Assembly: GCF_014201775.1 (NCBI RefSeq)
Contig: NZ_JACHFG010000003.1
Span: 1 to 53,112, forward strand
Origin: Borreliella yangtzensis
GTDB lineage: Bacteria; Spirochaetota; Spirochaetia; Borreliales; Borreliaceae
Reading direction: 5' to 3'
Length of the DNA stretch: 53,112 nt
The notes beneath the pieces are model-generated. The model searched no databases. It was not told the DNA's origin and saw only the letters and a program-made list of their open reading frames with translations. Position numbers and translations under genes: made by a program. Positions 9,200 through 17,345 of the stretch are shown here, piece after piece (position 1 is the stretch's first letter; each line of letters starts with the position of its first letter).

Positions 9200-10021
9200 A
9201 TGAAAAAATATTTATTGGGAATAGGTCTAATATTAGCATTAATAGCATGTAAGCAAAATGTTAGCAGCCTTGATGAAAAAAATAGCGCTTCAGTAGATTT
9301 ACCTGGCGAAATGAAAGTTCTTGTAAGCAAAGAAAAAGATAAAGATGGTAAATACAGTCTAATGGCAACAGTAGACAAAGTTGAGCTTAAAGGAACTTCT
9401 GATAAAAACAATGGATCTGGAATGCTTGAAGGCGTGAAAGATGACAAAAGTAAAGTAAAATTAACAATTTCTGATGATCTAAACAAAACCACATTTGAAA
9501 CTTTCAAAGAAGATGGTAAAACATTAGTGTCAAGAAAAGTAAATTCCAAAGACAAGTCTTCAACAGTAGAAAAATTCAATGAAAAAGGTGAATTGTCCGA
9601 AAAAACAATAACAAGAGAAAACGGAACCAGACTTGAATACACAGAAATAAAAAGCGATGGAACTGGAAAAGCTAAAGAAGTTTTAAAAGACTTTACTCTT
9701 GAAGGAACTCTAGCTGCTGATAAAACAACATTGGAAGTTAAAGAAGGAACAGTTACTCTAAGTAAGCACATTCCAAACTCTGGCGAAGTAACAGTTGAAA
9801 TTAATGACACTTCAACTACTCAAGCTACTAAGAAAACTGGAAAATGGGATGCAAAAACTTCAACTTTAACAATTGCTGTTAACAACAAAAATACAAAAAG
9901 CCTTGTATTTACAAAAGAAGACACAATAACAGTACAAAACTATGACTCTGCAGGCACCAATTTAGAAGGTACAGCAGTTGAAATTAAAACACTTGATGAA
10001 CTTAAAAACGCTTTAAAATAA
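9200..10021 (+). CDS. ospA: Outer surface protein A
   Basis: A 273-residue lipoprotein with the OspA signal peptide [17 protein letters not shown] (Cys17) followed by [12 protein letters not shown]. The all-beta body shows the serial strand repeats of OspA, including [15 protein letters not shown] and [14 protein letters not shown], and the C-terminal [15 protein letters not shown] to LDELKNALK. OspA anchors the spirochaete in the tick midgut via TROSPA. Differences from B31 (for example [11 protein letters not shown] and [12 protein letters not shown]) point to another genospecies or serotype. ospB follows after 9 nt in the same operon. Confidence 0.98.
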   Translation: MKKYLLGIGLILALIACKQNVSSLDEKNSASVDLPGEMKVLVSKEKDKDGKYSLMATVDKVELKGTSDKNNGSGMLEGVKDDKSKVKLTISDDLNKTTFETFKEDGKTLVSRKVNSKDKSSTVEKFNEKGELSEKTITRENGTRLEYTEIKSDGTGKAKEVLKDFTLEGTLAADKTTLEVKEGTVTLSKHIPNSGEVTVEINDTSTTQATKKTGKWDAKTSTLTIAVNNKNTKSLVFTKEDTITVQNYDSAGTNLEGTAVEIKTLDELKNALK

Positions 10022-10030
10022 GGAGAATTT

Positions 10031-10924
10031 ATGAGACAATACTTAATAGGATTTGCATTAGTATTAGCTTTACTAGCATGTGCACAAAAAGGTGCTGAGC
10101 CAAAAACTCAAAATAATGATCAAGAAATTGTAGACTCTGGCAAAGACTCATCATCAAAAGACTCTAAGCAAGTTCTTCCTACATCAACAGAAGACACAGT
10201 GTCTCTATTTAATGGTTACACCATTTTCGTAAGCAAAGAAAAAAATGCAGCTGGTAAATATGATTTAAGAGCAGAGGTTGACGGGGTTGAGCTTAAAGGA
10301 ACTTCTGATAAAAAGAATGGATCTGGAAAACTTGAAGGTTTAAAAGCTGACAAGACTAAAATGACAATATCAATTTCTGACGATCTAAATTCAGTAACTG
10401 TAGAAACATTTGATTCAAGCAACAAAAAAGTTTCAAGCAAAGTTGTTAAAAAACAGGGGTCATTAACAGAAGAAAATTTCAAAGCTAATAAATTAGACTC
10501 ACAAAAATTAACAAGATCAAACGGAACTATACTTGAATACTCACAAATGACAGATGCTGAAAATGCTACAAAAGCAGTAGAAACTCTCAAAAACGGTATT
10601 AAATTAGAAGGAAATCTTGTAGGCGGAAAAACAACAGTGAAAATCACAGAAGGTACTGTTACATTAAGAAGAGAAATTGATAAAACAGGGAAAATTCAAC
10701 TCTTTTTAGATGATACTGATTCTGGTTCTACTAAAAAAACAGCAAAATGGGAAGACAGTACTAGTACCTTAACAATTACTGCTGACAGCAAAAAAACTAA
10801 AGATTTGGTATTCTTAACCGATGGTACAATTACAGTTCAAAACTATGACTCAGCAGGCTCTAAGCTTGAAGGCAAACCAAGTGAACTTAAGAGTCTTGAT
10901 GAACTTAAAGGTGCTTTAAAATAA
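10031..10924 (+). CDS. ospB: Outer surface protein B
   Basis: A 297-residue lipoprotein (MRQYLIGFALVLALLAC, Cys17) that starts 9 nt after the ospA stop with its own GGAGAATTT ribosome binding site. It is a tandem paralog of OspA: a longer Ser/Asp-rich tether (about residues 20-60, including DSSSKDSKQ), then the same beta-sheet repeats with near-identical blocks ([34 protein letters not shown]). It is full length, whereas ospB is often truncated or absent in some isolates. Expressed with ospA from the 9123 promoter. Confidence 0.97.
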   Translation: MRQYLIGFALVLALLACAQKGAEPKTQNNDQEIVDSGKDSSSKDSKQVLPTSTEDTVSLFNGYTIFVSKEKNAAGKYDLRAEVDGVELKGTSDKKNGSGKLEGLKADKTKMTISISDDLNSVTVETFDSSNKKVSSKVVKKQGSLTEENFKANKLDSQKLTRSNGTILEYSQMTDAENATKAVETLKNGIKLEGNLVGGKTTVKITEGTVTLRREIDKTGKIQLFLDDTDSGSTKKTAKWEDSTSTLTITADSKKTKDLVFLTDGTITVQNYDSAGSKLEGKPSELKSLDELKGALK

Positions 10925-10934
10925 TATATAAATA

Positions 10935-11060
10935 AACATCCTACAAAGGCATTGGCCAATGTAGGAGATTGTTTATTATAACCTAAAAATTGAATTTATA
11001 TATTTTTCAATTTGTTACTTCTAGAAAAAGTCTCTTAGGGGACTTTTTCTCTTTTAAAAA
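10935..11060 (+). terminator. Double hairpin terminator region after ospB
   Basis: Two structures follow ospB. The first is a nested hairpin (TCCTACA 10939-10945 with TGTAGGA 10960-10966, containing the 12-bp palindrome CATTGGCCAATG). The second is a strong stem (AGAAAAAGTC 11023-11032, GACTTTTTCT 11041-11050) followed by CTTTT. The second is a typical intrinsic terminator; the first may be a processing or pausing structure. Confidence 0.75.
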
Positions 11061-11144
11061 TAAATAATAAAACACAAATCAAAATTTAAGCCTAAGCCTT
11101 CAAAATAAAAAAATTCTAATTAAATACTTGGGGATAAAATTAAG

Positions 11145-11194
11145 AAACCCAATTGGGCTAATTCCTTCACTCAAGCCTGATTCTTGAATGAAGG
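11145..11194. repeat. Hairpins in the ospB-rep intergenic region
   Basis: CCCAATTGGG is a perfect palindrome at 11148-11157. CCTTCACTCAAG (11164-11175) pairs with CTTGAATGAAGG (11183-11194) with one mismatch. They lie in a 555-nt gap (10925-11479) with no supportable gene. Function is unknown; they could be a terminator for leftward transcription or part of the replication region. Confidence 0.5.
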
Positions 11195-11344
11195 ATAATA
11201 TAAATAACACAATCTAAATTCTTAAAAAATTAAACCCATCGCTAATAAGCTCACTATTTTAAATAAAAATTAACACGTAAAAATAATTTACTCTTAATAT
11301 AAGTCTATTCTTTATTGTATTTTATTACAAAAACTTACTTTTGT

Positions 11345-11410
11345 AAAGTATATTTAACAAATATATATAGTAAATATACTTTTTTTATATTTTTTATATA
11401 AAAATACTTT
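11345..11410. promoter_or_regulatory. Candidate replication origin / initiator operator
   Basis: An AT-only region just upstream of the PF57/62 gene contains a perfect inverted repeat, AAAGTATATTT (11345-11355) with AAATATACTTT (11372-11382), and a further ATACTTT at about 11404. Borrelia plasmid replication needs the PF57/62 gene and flanking sequence, so these repeats are good candidates for initiator binding or autoregulation. Inference only. Confidence 0.45.
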
Positions 11411-11479
11411 ACTTTTTTATGAAACTGTACTATTAATTAATTTAGAATTAAAGAAATTACTTATATTAGGAGTATAAAA

Positions 11480-12670
11480 TTGAAAACATCGAATCAAAAA
11501 TCACCAAACACTACAAAGAAGGCAAAACAAACTACAAAAAACTTCCAGCACAACTTGATTGTATTAATCTCTACTCTCAACTTTATAAACTTAAATTTAA
11601 AAAAATATACACAAAAAAACATACTTTATTTTCTAAATAAAAACCTTGAAAGAAATAAACAAAAACTTATAAAACTAAAAACACTGCAAAACTATTTATA
11701 TATACTAGAGAAAAAATTCAAAGTCACACTAAACTACTGTAAACATTTGGGAAAAAATTCCGGAAGTGAAACTTATTATAAACTTAAATATGAAAAAGAA
11801 AAATGCTACTTAATAATTAACACATACTTCAAGGAAAAAACAACTAATAAAATTAATGAATTTATGCAAAGAATAAAAAAATTCAATCAAATAAATAGTA
11901 GTGTTAAATGGGAGTGTATAAATAATAAAAATAATAATATAAAAGAATATAGAAATATATACATAAATTCTCAAAAAACAACAAATAAGGAAATATTAAA
12001 AAAATATCTAAGTAAATGTGACTTCAAAACAAAAATTCCATCTCTAATAATGGATTTAAAAACAACAAATAAGATCAAAATTTATCATCTGAGAAACTTG
12101 AAACACATTGAAAACGAACTTAAAGAAATAGATCCTAAAAAAATTGAAAAGCACCTTTCGAATGTGATAAAAGAAAACACAAACAATCCAGGATATTTAT
12201 GCAAATTTTTCAAAAACAACGGATACAAAAAGTTAATAAGCAAAATAAAAAAAACAAATGAAAAATATAAGAACAAAACAGGAATTTTAAGAAAAATTCT
12301 TGCAGAAAAAGTAAAAGAGTTAGAAAATCAGCAATATAAAAAGGAAGACCTCGAGAAATTTTTTAGCAAAACATATGAGATCTATAAAACAAAACCGCAT
12401 TTCATAATAGAATATAAAAAATATCCAGACTTAGATAAGCTGATAAAAAAAGCAAAAACAGAAATTTCCAAAGTCCAGGACAAAATGGAAAAATTAAAAA
12501 GTATAAAAAACAATATTTTTAGTATATTATTAGAACAGTTAAGGCATAAAGTAGATAATGATAAACTAATTTCTACTTTAGAGAAATTCATTGAGAATGA
12601 GCCTAATCTTAAATATAGTAAGGTATTTGACAATTCCTACTATAATAATCTGATTAAAATAGTGAGCTAA
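11480..12670 (+). CDS. Plasmid replication initiator, PF57/62 family (BBA18 ortholog)
   Basis: A 396-residue, extremely lysine/asparagine-rich protein with a TTG start after TTAGGAG. The N-terminal third contains NLIVLISTLNFINLNLKKYTQKNILYFLN, and the next part TLQNYLYILEKKFKVTLNYCKHLGKNSGSETYYKLKY, which resembles a winged-helix-like DNA-binding region and is typical of Borrelia PF57/62 proteins. It heads the conserved 57/62-50-32-49 cluster required for autonomous replication and compatibility of each plasmid. The role is well established for the family; the DNA-binding reading is inference. Confidence 0.85.
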   Translation: MKTSNQKSPNTTKKAKQTTKNFQHNLIVLISTLNFINLNLKKYTQKNILYFLNKNLERNKQKLIKLKTLQNYLYILEKKFKVTLNYCKHLGKNSGSETYYKLKYEKEKCYLIINTYFKEKTTNKINEFMQRIKKFNQINSSVKWECINNKNNNIKEYRNIYINSQKTTNKEILKKYLSKCDFKTKIPSLIMDLKTTNKIKIYHLRNLKHIENELKEIDPKKIEKHLSNVIKENTNNPGYLCKFFKNNGYKKLISKIKKTNEKYKNKTGILRKILAEKVKELENQQYKKEDLEKFFSKTYEIYKTKPHFIIEYKKYPDLDKLIKKAKTEISKVQDKMEKLKSIKNNIFSILLEQLRHKVDNDKLISTLEKFIENEPNLKYSKVFDNSYYNNLIKIVS

Positions 12671-12714
12671 AAAAATGTATAGTTTAGCTTTACTATTAAG
12701 GAAAAAGGAAAAAA

Positions 12715-13299
12715 ATGACGGCTTTACTTGAACGATTAAAGCAAAAACAAAAAGAATTAAAATTAAACACAGACAACAAATCAAAATTCAAAAAAGAAAA
12801 AAAGGCCAATGTCTTTTCTAAGATTGAGGAGATTAAAGGTAGAAAAATCTACCATACTAAAATCTTTAATGACTTTTATACATTTGGAATAAGCAAAAAT
12901 GAGCCCACTAAGTTTTTCCTCTCTTTAAGAGGAATCTTTAATATAGAAGAAATAAGTATGTTTCATCTATTCTCTTTAAGAGAAGATGATGAATTTTTAG
13001 GAATTTACTATGGAATAAGAAAGCTTGATAAAGCGTTTATTGTAAAAAATTTCAATAAAAAAGAAACATATACTTTGCGAAAATGTGAATATATTGAATT
13101 TAAGTTCAAAAAAGGTTCGGTTTTTTGTTATTTAAACGGTCTTCATATTTTGCTCAAAAAAGATAGAGTCAACAGTCCCTATTACAATACACTTTTAAAC
13201 ATTATTTTAGAATTAGAAACAGAGCTTTATACTTTCTATAACAAAAAATTATCAAAGGGGGGAATTATTCCTGAATGGATAAAAAAGAGACAAAAGTAA
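12715..13299 (+). CDS. Plasmid maintenance protein, PF50 family (BBA19 ortholog)
   Basis: A 194-residue protein, second gene of the maintenance cluster. Its N-terminal 35 residues are a basic/helical lead (LLERLKQKQKELKLN). The body includes the family-typical FKKGSVFCYLNGLHILLKK segment near residues 138-156. It overlaps the parA start by 25 nt. PF50 proteins contribute to replication/partition compatibility in Borrelia, but the mechanism is not settled. ATG 12715 follows AAGGAAAAAGGAAAAA. Confidence 0.8.
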   Translation: MTALLERLKQKQKELKLNTDNKSKFKKEKKANVFSKIEEIKGRKIYHTKIFNDFYTFGISKNEPTKFFLSLRGIFNIEEISMFHLFSLREDDEFLGIYYGIRKLDKAFIVKNFNKKETYTLRKCEYIEFKFKKGSVFCYLNGLHILLKKDRVNSPYYNTLLNIILELETELYTFYNKKLSKGGIIPEWIKKRQK

Positions 13300-14027
13300 T
13301 AACCATTGCAAGCATAAAAGGCGGTGTTGGCAAAAGCACAACAAGTTTAATTTTTTCTACACTACTTTCAATTAAATGTAAAGTTCTTTTAATAGATATT
13401 GACACCCAAGCTTCAACAACAAGTTATTTTTTCAATAAAATTAAAGATAACAATGTGGATTTAATAAACAGAAATATATACGAAGTACTAATATCAAATT
13501 TACATATAGATAATGCATTAATAACAATTAACGAAAATTTAGATTTGATTCCAAGTTATTTAACATTGCATAAGTTTAATTCGGAATCTATTCCATATAA
13601 AGAATTTAAATTAAAAGAACAGTTAAAGCTACTTAGTAATCATTATGATTATATAATACTTGATACAAATCCCAGTTTGGATTTTACTTTAACGAATGCT
13701 CTTGTGTGCAGTAACTATATAATCATCCCAATAACAGCAGAAAAATGGGCTGTTGAAAGTTTAGATTTGTTTACTTTTTTTATGAACAAGCTATTATTAA
13801 CTTTGCCAATGTATTTAATAAATACTAAATTTAAAAAAAATAACACTCATAAAGAACTCTTAAAGGTTTTAGAGAAAAATAGTAATTTCTTAGGGACAAT
13901 ATCTGAGAGAGAAGATTTGAACAAAAGAATAGCAAAAAACGACAAATTTGATTTGACGAAGGATTACATAATGGAGTACCAAAATACGCTTAACATGTTT
14001 TTAAATAAATCAGGTTACGTACACTAA
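13275..14027 (+). CDS. parA: Plasmid partition ATPase, ParA/PF32 family (BBA20 ortholog)
   Basis: A 250-residue ParA-type ATPase. The deviant Walker A KGGVGKST (residues 15-22) is followed by the switch I region VLLIDIDTQAST (about 37-48) and Walker B YIILDTNPS (about 126-134). PF32 sequence defines the incompatibility type of each Borrelia plasmid. It overlaps the PF50 gene and precedes the PF49 gene by 29 nt. The stop codon TAA sits in the loop of the inverted repeat GTACAC-TAA-GTGTAC (14019-14033). Confidence 0.92.
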   Translation: MDKKETKVITIASIKGGVGKSTTSLIFSTLLSIKCKVLLIDIDTQASTTSYFFNKIKDNNVDLINRNIYEVLISNLHIDNALITINENLDLIPSYLTLHKFNSESIPYKEFKLKEQLKLLSNHYDYIILDTNPSLDFTLTNALVCSNYIIIPITAEKWAVESLDLFTFFMNKLLLTLPMYLINTKFKKNNTHKELLKVLEKNSNFLGTISEREDLNKRIAKNDKFDLTKDYIMEYQNTLNMFLNKSGYVH

Positions 14028-14033
14028 GTGTAC
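14019..14033. repeat. Small inverted repeat at the parA stop (candidate parS or operator)
   Basis: GTACAC (14019-14024) and GTGTAC (14028-14033) flank the TAA stop of parA, 24 nt before the PF49 start. Its position between the partition ATPase and its partner gene makes a partition or regulatory site possible. Confidence 0.35.
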
Positions 14034-14056
14034 TCAATTGTAAAGGAGAAGTACAA

Positions 14057-14602
14057 GTGGAGATAAAGATAAATAAAAGGAATTTATCTGAGGGTGTTAA
14101 CGAAGAAGAACAAGCACTTATTCATTATAATAAGCTTAAAGAAAAATTAAACATCAATTTTCAAAAAGAAATTTATTGCAAACTGGAAGCAATGAAGGTT
14201 CTAAAAGAAATTAAAGATAAAGAATATTATAAACTTGACAACTATTCTAGTTTTGATGATTTTGCAAAAGACTACAGACTTGCTCGGACCCAAACATATA
14301 AATATCTAAAAATAGCAACAGCAATAGAAGAAGGTTTAATTGAAGAGAAGTATGTGGTTAGAAATGGAATCAATGAAACCATTTGTTTGCTTAAAACAAA
14401 AGAAAGTCCAAGTTTGAAAAAATCTAACCAAAACCCAATAAAACCATTGAGATTTCAACTCAAAAAGGAAGAATCTTATTCTTTTTATAAAAAAAATGCT
14501 AAACTTACAAGCTTTCTTTTAGAAAAAATTTTTTTTGAGGAAAAAGATTTTTTATTAAAAATAATTGAAGAATTTAAAACTTCAAGAAATAAACGAAAAT
14601 AA
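14057..14602 (+). CDS. Plasmid partition protein, PF49 family (BBA21 ortholog)
   Basis: A 181-residue protein with a GTG start, 9 nt after AAAGGAG. The centre (about residues 45-105) is a helical region with YKLDNYSSFDDFAKDYRLARTQTYKYLKIA, consistent with a helix-turn-helix that could bind DNA. As fourth gene of the 57/62-50-32-49 cluster it acts in place of ParB. The C-terminus is lysine/phenylalanine-rich (LLEKIFFEEKDFLLKIIEEF). Confidence 0.8.
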   Translation: MEIKINKRNLSEGVNEEEQALIHYNKLKEKLNINFQKEIYCKLEAMKVLKEIKDKEYYKLDNYSSFDDFAKDYRLARTQTYKYLKIATAIEEGLIEEKYVVRNGINETICLLKTKESPSLKKSNQNPIKPLRFQLKKEESYSFYKKNAKLTSFLLEKIFFEEKDFLLKIIEEFKTSRNKRK

Positions 14603-14624
14603 AATATTTATTTGCAAAACTTAA

Positions 14625-14750
14625 AAAGTTAGTGTATACTTTATAGGTACAGACTGACACGCAATGTGTCGCTCTTAATATAAGGACCTGTTACCTTAAA
14701 GGGTTTATTGGAAGTTCTTCTTAAAGAAATTTCAATAAACCCTTTAATTT
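14625..14750 (+). promoter_or_regulatory. Promoter-like sequence and two inverted repeats downstream of PF49
   Basis: A -10-like TATACT near 14635 is followed by GACAC-GCAAT-GTGTC (14656-14670). An 18-bp imperfect inverted repeat then follows (arms 14696-14713, 14730-14747, core AAAGGGTTTATTG) and ends in TTAATTTTTG. The right part could be an intrinsic terminator, so the whole may be a short RNA unit of about 110 nt or a partition site. Confidence 0.4.
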
Positions 14751-14866
14751 TTGACTTAAAAATTTTATTTTTTAACAGCAATTTTAGAAAAATTTTAAAA
14801 AGTATTTACAAAACATAAATTTTTTTATACTATAATATTAGTAAAAAACTTATATTAGGGGTTAAG

Positions 14867-15013
14867 ATGAAAAGGCTTAATAAGATTAAAAGGAAAGAGT
14901 ACTACAAGTTTTTATTAATACTTTCGCCATTAAAAACAATTAGTTTGAGTGGCTCAGGTTTAGTAATGTTAAAGGTCGTTCTTAAACCAAATATTTTCTT
15001 ATTAAGCTTTTAG
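14867..15013 (+). CDS. Small basic hypothetical protein (48 aa, possible BBA22)
   Basis: A 48-residue open frame, MKRLNKIKRKEYYKFLLILS and onwards to NIFLLSF. ATG 14867 follows TTAGGGGTTAAG, which includes an AGGGG ribosome binding site, and a TATAAT at 14832-14837 could be a -10 element. The N-terminus is basic and the rest hydrophobic; a single membrane segment or failed signal sequence is possible. It lies alone between the partition genes and the DUF261-like gene. No family recognised; it may be a remnant. Confidence 0.4.
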   Translation: MKRLNKIKRKEYYKFLLILSPLKTISLSGSGLVMLKVVLKPNIFLLSF

Positions 15014-15168
15014 ATTCTAAAAATTTCTTATTGATTAGGCATGCTTAATTATTTAAAAAATATATTTAAAAATTGTTTTTTCAAAATATGTGAAAAGCAA
15101 ATTGTGAGCGTAATTACAGTTTGCTTTAAGCCTTTTATTTCAATTTAATGTTTTAGGAGAATTAAAAA

Positions 15169-15600
15169 ATGTTTATTGAAAAAATATTGCAAAGCAATAA
15201 AGAGCTTTTAAAAGACATTCAAAAGTTTGGGTGTTATTTTTTATCTCTACACTATTGGATATTTATTTTAACAGGCTTTGATTTCAAGGCAAAAGATATT
15301 AATTTGAATTACCTTAGGTTTTTAAAACTAGGCTACATTAGAAATGATTGTTATATTTTAAATCCATGTAAAATTCTTAGTTGTTATAAAATATTTTCTA
15401 AGGTTAGGTATGAAAGTTCACTTTATTTGCCTGTAGCTGGTAGAGAGTTTGAAATAACAGAGATTAAGTTAAAAGATCAGGATTTTGGTCATTTTATTGT
15501 AATGGACAACAATAAGGTACTTTACGATAGCCTTGATTTAAAGGCTAAAGGAAAAAATTTTGAAATAATATCAAAAAGAGTATTCGATTTTGTGTTTTAA
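15169..15600 (+). CDS. Conserved Borrelia protein, DUF261-like (BBA23 ortholog)
   Basis: A 143-residue soluble protein with a TTTAGGAGAATTAAAAA ribosome binding site. It contains FGCYFLSLHYWIF (about residues 22-34) and later LPVAGREFEITEIKLKDQDFGHFIVMDNNKVLYDSLDLKAKG. A conserved Cys near the start and a GHF/D-S segment resemble DUF261 proteins of Borrelia plasmids, whose arrangement is reminiscent of papain-like cysteine peptidases. The catalytic idea is inference (Cys24 and His in GHF). It is convergent with dbpBA across the hairpin at 15638-15668. Confidence 0.6.
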   Translation: MFIEKILQSNKELLKDIQKFGCYFLSLHYWIFILTGFDFKAKDINLNYLRFLKLGYIRNDCYILNPCKILSCYKIFSKVRYESSLYLPVAGREFEITEIKLKDQDFGHFIVMDNNKVLYDSLDLKAKGKNFEIISKRVFDFVF

Positions 15601-15637
15601 AAGGGAAATGTTTACTAAATTATATTAAGCTTATTGG

Positions 15638-15668
15638 GCCAAGCAATATAAAATTTTTATTGCTTGGC
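15638..15668. terminator. Bidirectional terminator between BBA23 and dbpA
   Basis: An 11-bp stem (GCCAAGCAATA 15638-15648, TATTGCTTGGC 15658-15668) lies between two convergent genes, 38 nt after BBA23 and 30 nt beyond the dbpA stop. Confidence 0.8.
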
Positions 15669-15697
15669 TGTATGTTTTAAGCTATAGGTAATAAAAA

Positions 15698-16264
15698 CTA
15701 TGTTGATGTTGAAGAACTATTGGCTTTATTCTGTTTTTCCTCGTGGTTTTTAAGGGCGTTTTCGTTTTTTCTTTTAACTTCTTGCAATTTTTTTTTCAAA
15801 TTTTTTGCAATCTCAATTACCCTTTCAGCTGTATTTGCAGGATTTTTTTCGGTGCCCATCAAGGTGTTTTTTTCCATGTTTTGGATTCCCACATCTTCTA
15901 GTGGTTTTGAGACTTTAAGCATTAAGTCAAACATTGCTAAGAATTGGCTGCTACCCCCACTCTCTTTAAGTTTATTAGCTTCTTCTTCTATTGCTGTAAA
16001 GAATGCTTCTGCTACTTTAACAGCTCGTAGTTTTGAGTTATATATGAATGTACTTTCTGCTACTTTACTGCCCGTTGCTTTTTCTTTGAAGTTTTCGTAT
16101 TTTATACCTTGACTAGCACCCTCTTTTTTAATTTCATCTATTTCATCTGTAATGTCTTTAACCGATGATTCTAATCTAATTTTAGTTTCTCCTGTTAAAC
16201 CGCACGCTATAAAAAGGCTAACAAGTAAAGCTAGTTTTATTAAAATTTTATTACATTTAGTCAT
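15698..16264 (-). CDS. dbpA: Decorin-binding protein A
   Basis: A 188-residue lipoprotein (MTKCNKILIKLALLVSLFIAC, Cys21), then GLTGETKIRLESSVKDITDEI as in DbpA. The five-helix bundle pattern continues through KLKESGGSSQFLAMFDLMLKVSKPLEDVGIQ. DbpA binds decorin glycosaminoglycans and supports tissue colonisation. The C-terminal tail is Lys/Asn/Ser-rich (KNHEEKQNKANSSSTST), closer to B. garinii-type DbpA than to B31. It is the second gene of the dbpBA operon, 111 nt after dbpB; an AAAGGATATCAT ribosome binding site decides the ATG. Confidence 0.95.
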   Translation of the reverse strand: MTKCNKILIKLALLVSLFIACGLTGETKIRLESSVKDITDEIDEIKKEGASQGIKYENFKEKATGSKVAESTFIYNSKLRAVKVAEAFFTAIEEEANKLKESGGSSQFLAMFDLMLKVSKPLEDVGIQNMEKNTLMGTEKNPANTAERVIEIAKNLKKKLQEVKRKNENALKNHEEKQNKANSSSTST

Positions 16265-16375
16265 ATGATATCCTTTTTTTGAATTTAAACTTTAATAAAA
16301 GCATTAATAAATATTAAATTGTAAATATTAGGACGAACTAAAATCTCATTTTTAGCCCATTCTAATTACAATATT

Positions 16376-16936
16376 TTAAGATTTACTTCTTTTATTTGCT
16401 TTTATTACTTTTTTATCTCCGTTATTAATTTTTTGTTTTTCCTTAATATCTTCTAGTTTATTTTCTATTTTCATCTTGGCTTCAAGCAATCTTTCAAATG
16501 TGTTTATCGGATTACTCTCAGCTTCTTCTGAAGCGGAGTTTTTTACTCCTTTTATTCCAATAGCTTCTAATGATTCTGCAACTTCAAGCATTATATCAAA
16601 CATAGCCAAAAATTGACTGCTATTTCCATTTTCTTTAAGTTTTAAAGCTTCTTCTTCTATTGTCTTAAAGAACTTTTTTGCCTCATTAATAGCTTGAACT
16701 TTTGCTTCTCTTATGACTGATCCCCCGCTTGATACTTTAGAACCAGTTTCGCTGTCTGTAAAAGCTTCAAAATTTACACCTTTTAAGCCCGCGTCTTTTT
16801 TTATTTGTAAAATTTTGTTTTTTACATCCCTAGAAGATGATTCAATAGCTATCTTTGTGTCTCCCGGTAATCCGAAATTACAGGCTATCAACATAGAAAC
16901 AAACAAAGCTAAAATTGTTAAATTAAATTTTTTCAA
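16376..16936 (-). CDS. dbpB: Decorin-binding protein B
   Basis: A 186-residue lipoprotein. A TTG start at 16936 follows a strong AAAGGAGGTAACAAGA. The lipobox is MLIAC (Cys19). The body IAIESSSRDVKNKILQIKKD, GVNFEAFTDSETGSKVSSGG and ENGNSSQFLAMFDIMLEVAESLEAIGI matches DbpB closely. The C-terminus is very basic (KKVIKANKRSKS). It is the promoter-proximal gene of dbpBA, which is RpoS-dependent in the mammal phase. An AT-rich inverted repeat (16991-17009) and GTTAAT-AAA-ATTAAC (17021-17035) lie upstream. Confidence 0.95.
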   Translation of the reverse strand: MKKFNLTILALFVSMLIACNFGLPGDTKIAIESSSRDVKNKILQIKKDAGLKGVNFEAFTDSETGSKVSSGGSVIREAKVQAINEAKKFFKTIEEEALKLKENGNSSQFLAMFDIMLEVAESLEAIGIKGVKNSASEEAESNPINTFERLLEAKMKIENKLEDIKEKQKINNGDKKVIKANKRSKS

Positions 16937-17270
16937 TCTTGTTACCTCCTTTGATAAAAATAATTAATATTAAAACCTAAATTTTAGATCATTTTATTTG
17001 AAATAAAATAAAACGCATTGGTTAATAAAATTAACATAGTTTTTTGGATTTGCATTAAAGCAAAAATGTTATTTTAAAGCGTATTGGTTTGAAGTTTATT
17101 TTTATTAGGAATCCTAAGTTTGTTTTATTCAAATATAGCAATACTATTGTTTGGAATTACAAGCTAACTTTTGTAAGCTAGTTTTTGATTTTAAGATCTA
17201 GTGACAGTTTGTCAAAATATTGATAATTAGTTATTTTGTAGATTAAATCAAAGATCTAAAAGAGTTTAGG
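16937..17270. promoter_or_regulatory. dbpBA upstream region with inverted repeats
   Basis: No gene is visible. The region holds ATTTTATTT-G-AAATAAAAT (16991-17009, perfect), GTTAAT-AAA-ATTAAC (17021-17035), and two similar phrases, CGCATTGGTT (17014) and GCGTATTGGTTT (about 17079). It must contain the RpoS-dependent dbpBA promoter; the inverted repeats are candidate regulator sites. Confidence 0.45.
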
Positions 17271-17280
17271 TCTTAAAAAT

Positions 17281-17322
17281 AAAAGAGAAGCCATGCTCCC
17301 GCAATTTATTGGCTTCTCTTTT
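17281..17322 (-). terminator. Terminator of the small lipoprotein-like gene
   Basis: A 13-bp stem (AAAAGAGAAGCCA 17281-17293, TGGCTTCTCTTTT 17310-17322). On the minus strand it follows the stop at 17346 and ends in a T-rich run. Confidence 0.8.
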
Positions 17323-17345
17323 GACTATTTTGAATACTATTTCAT

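Noticed and set aside
9166..9810. Long minus-strand frame opposite ospA
   Set aside because: Open only because of codon bias in ospA; Ser/Leu/Phe-rich, with no ribosome binding site.
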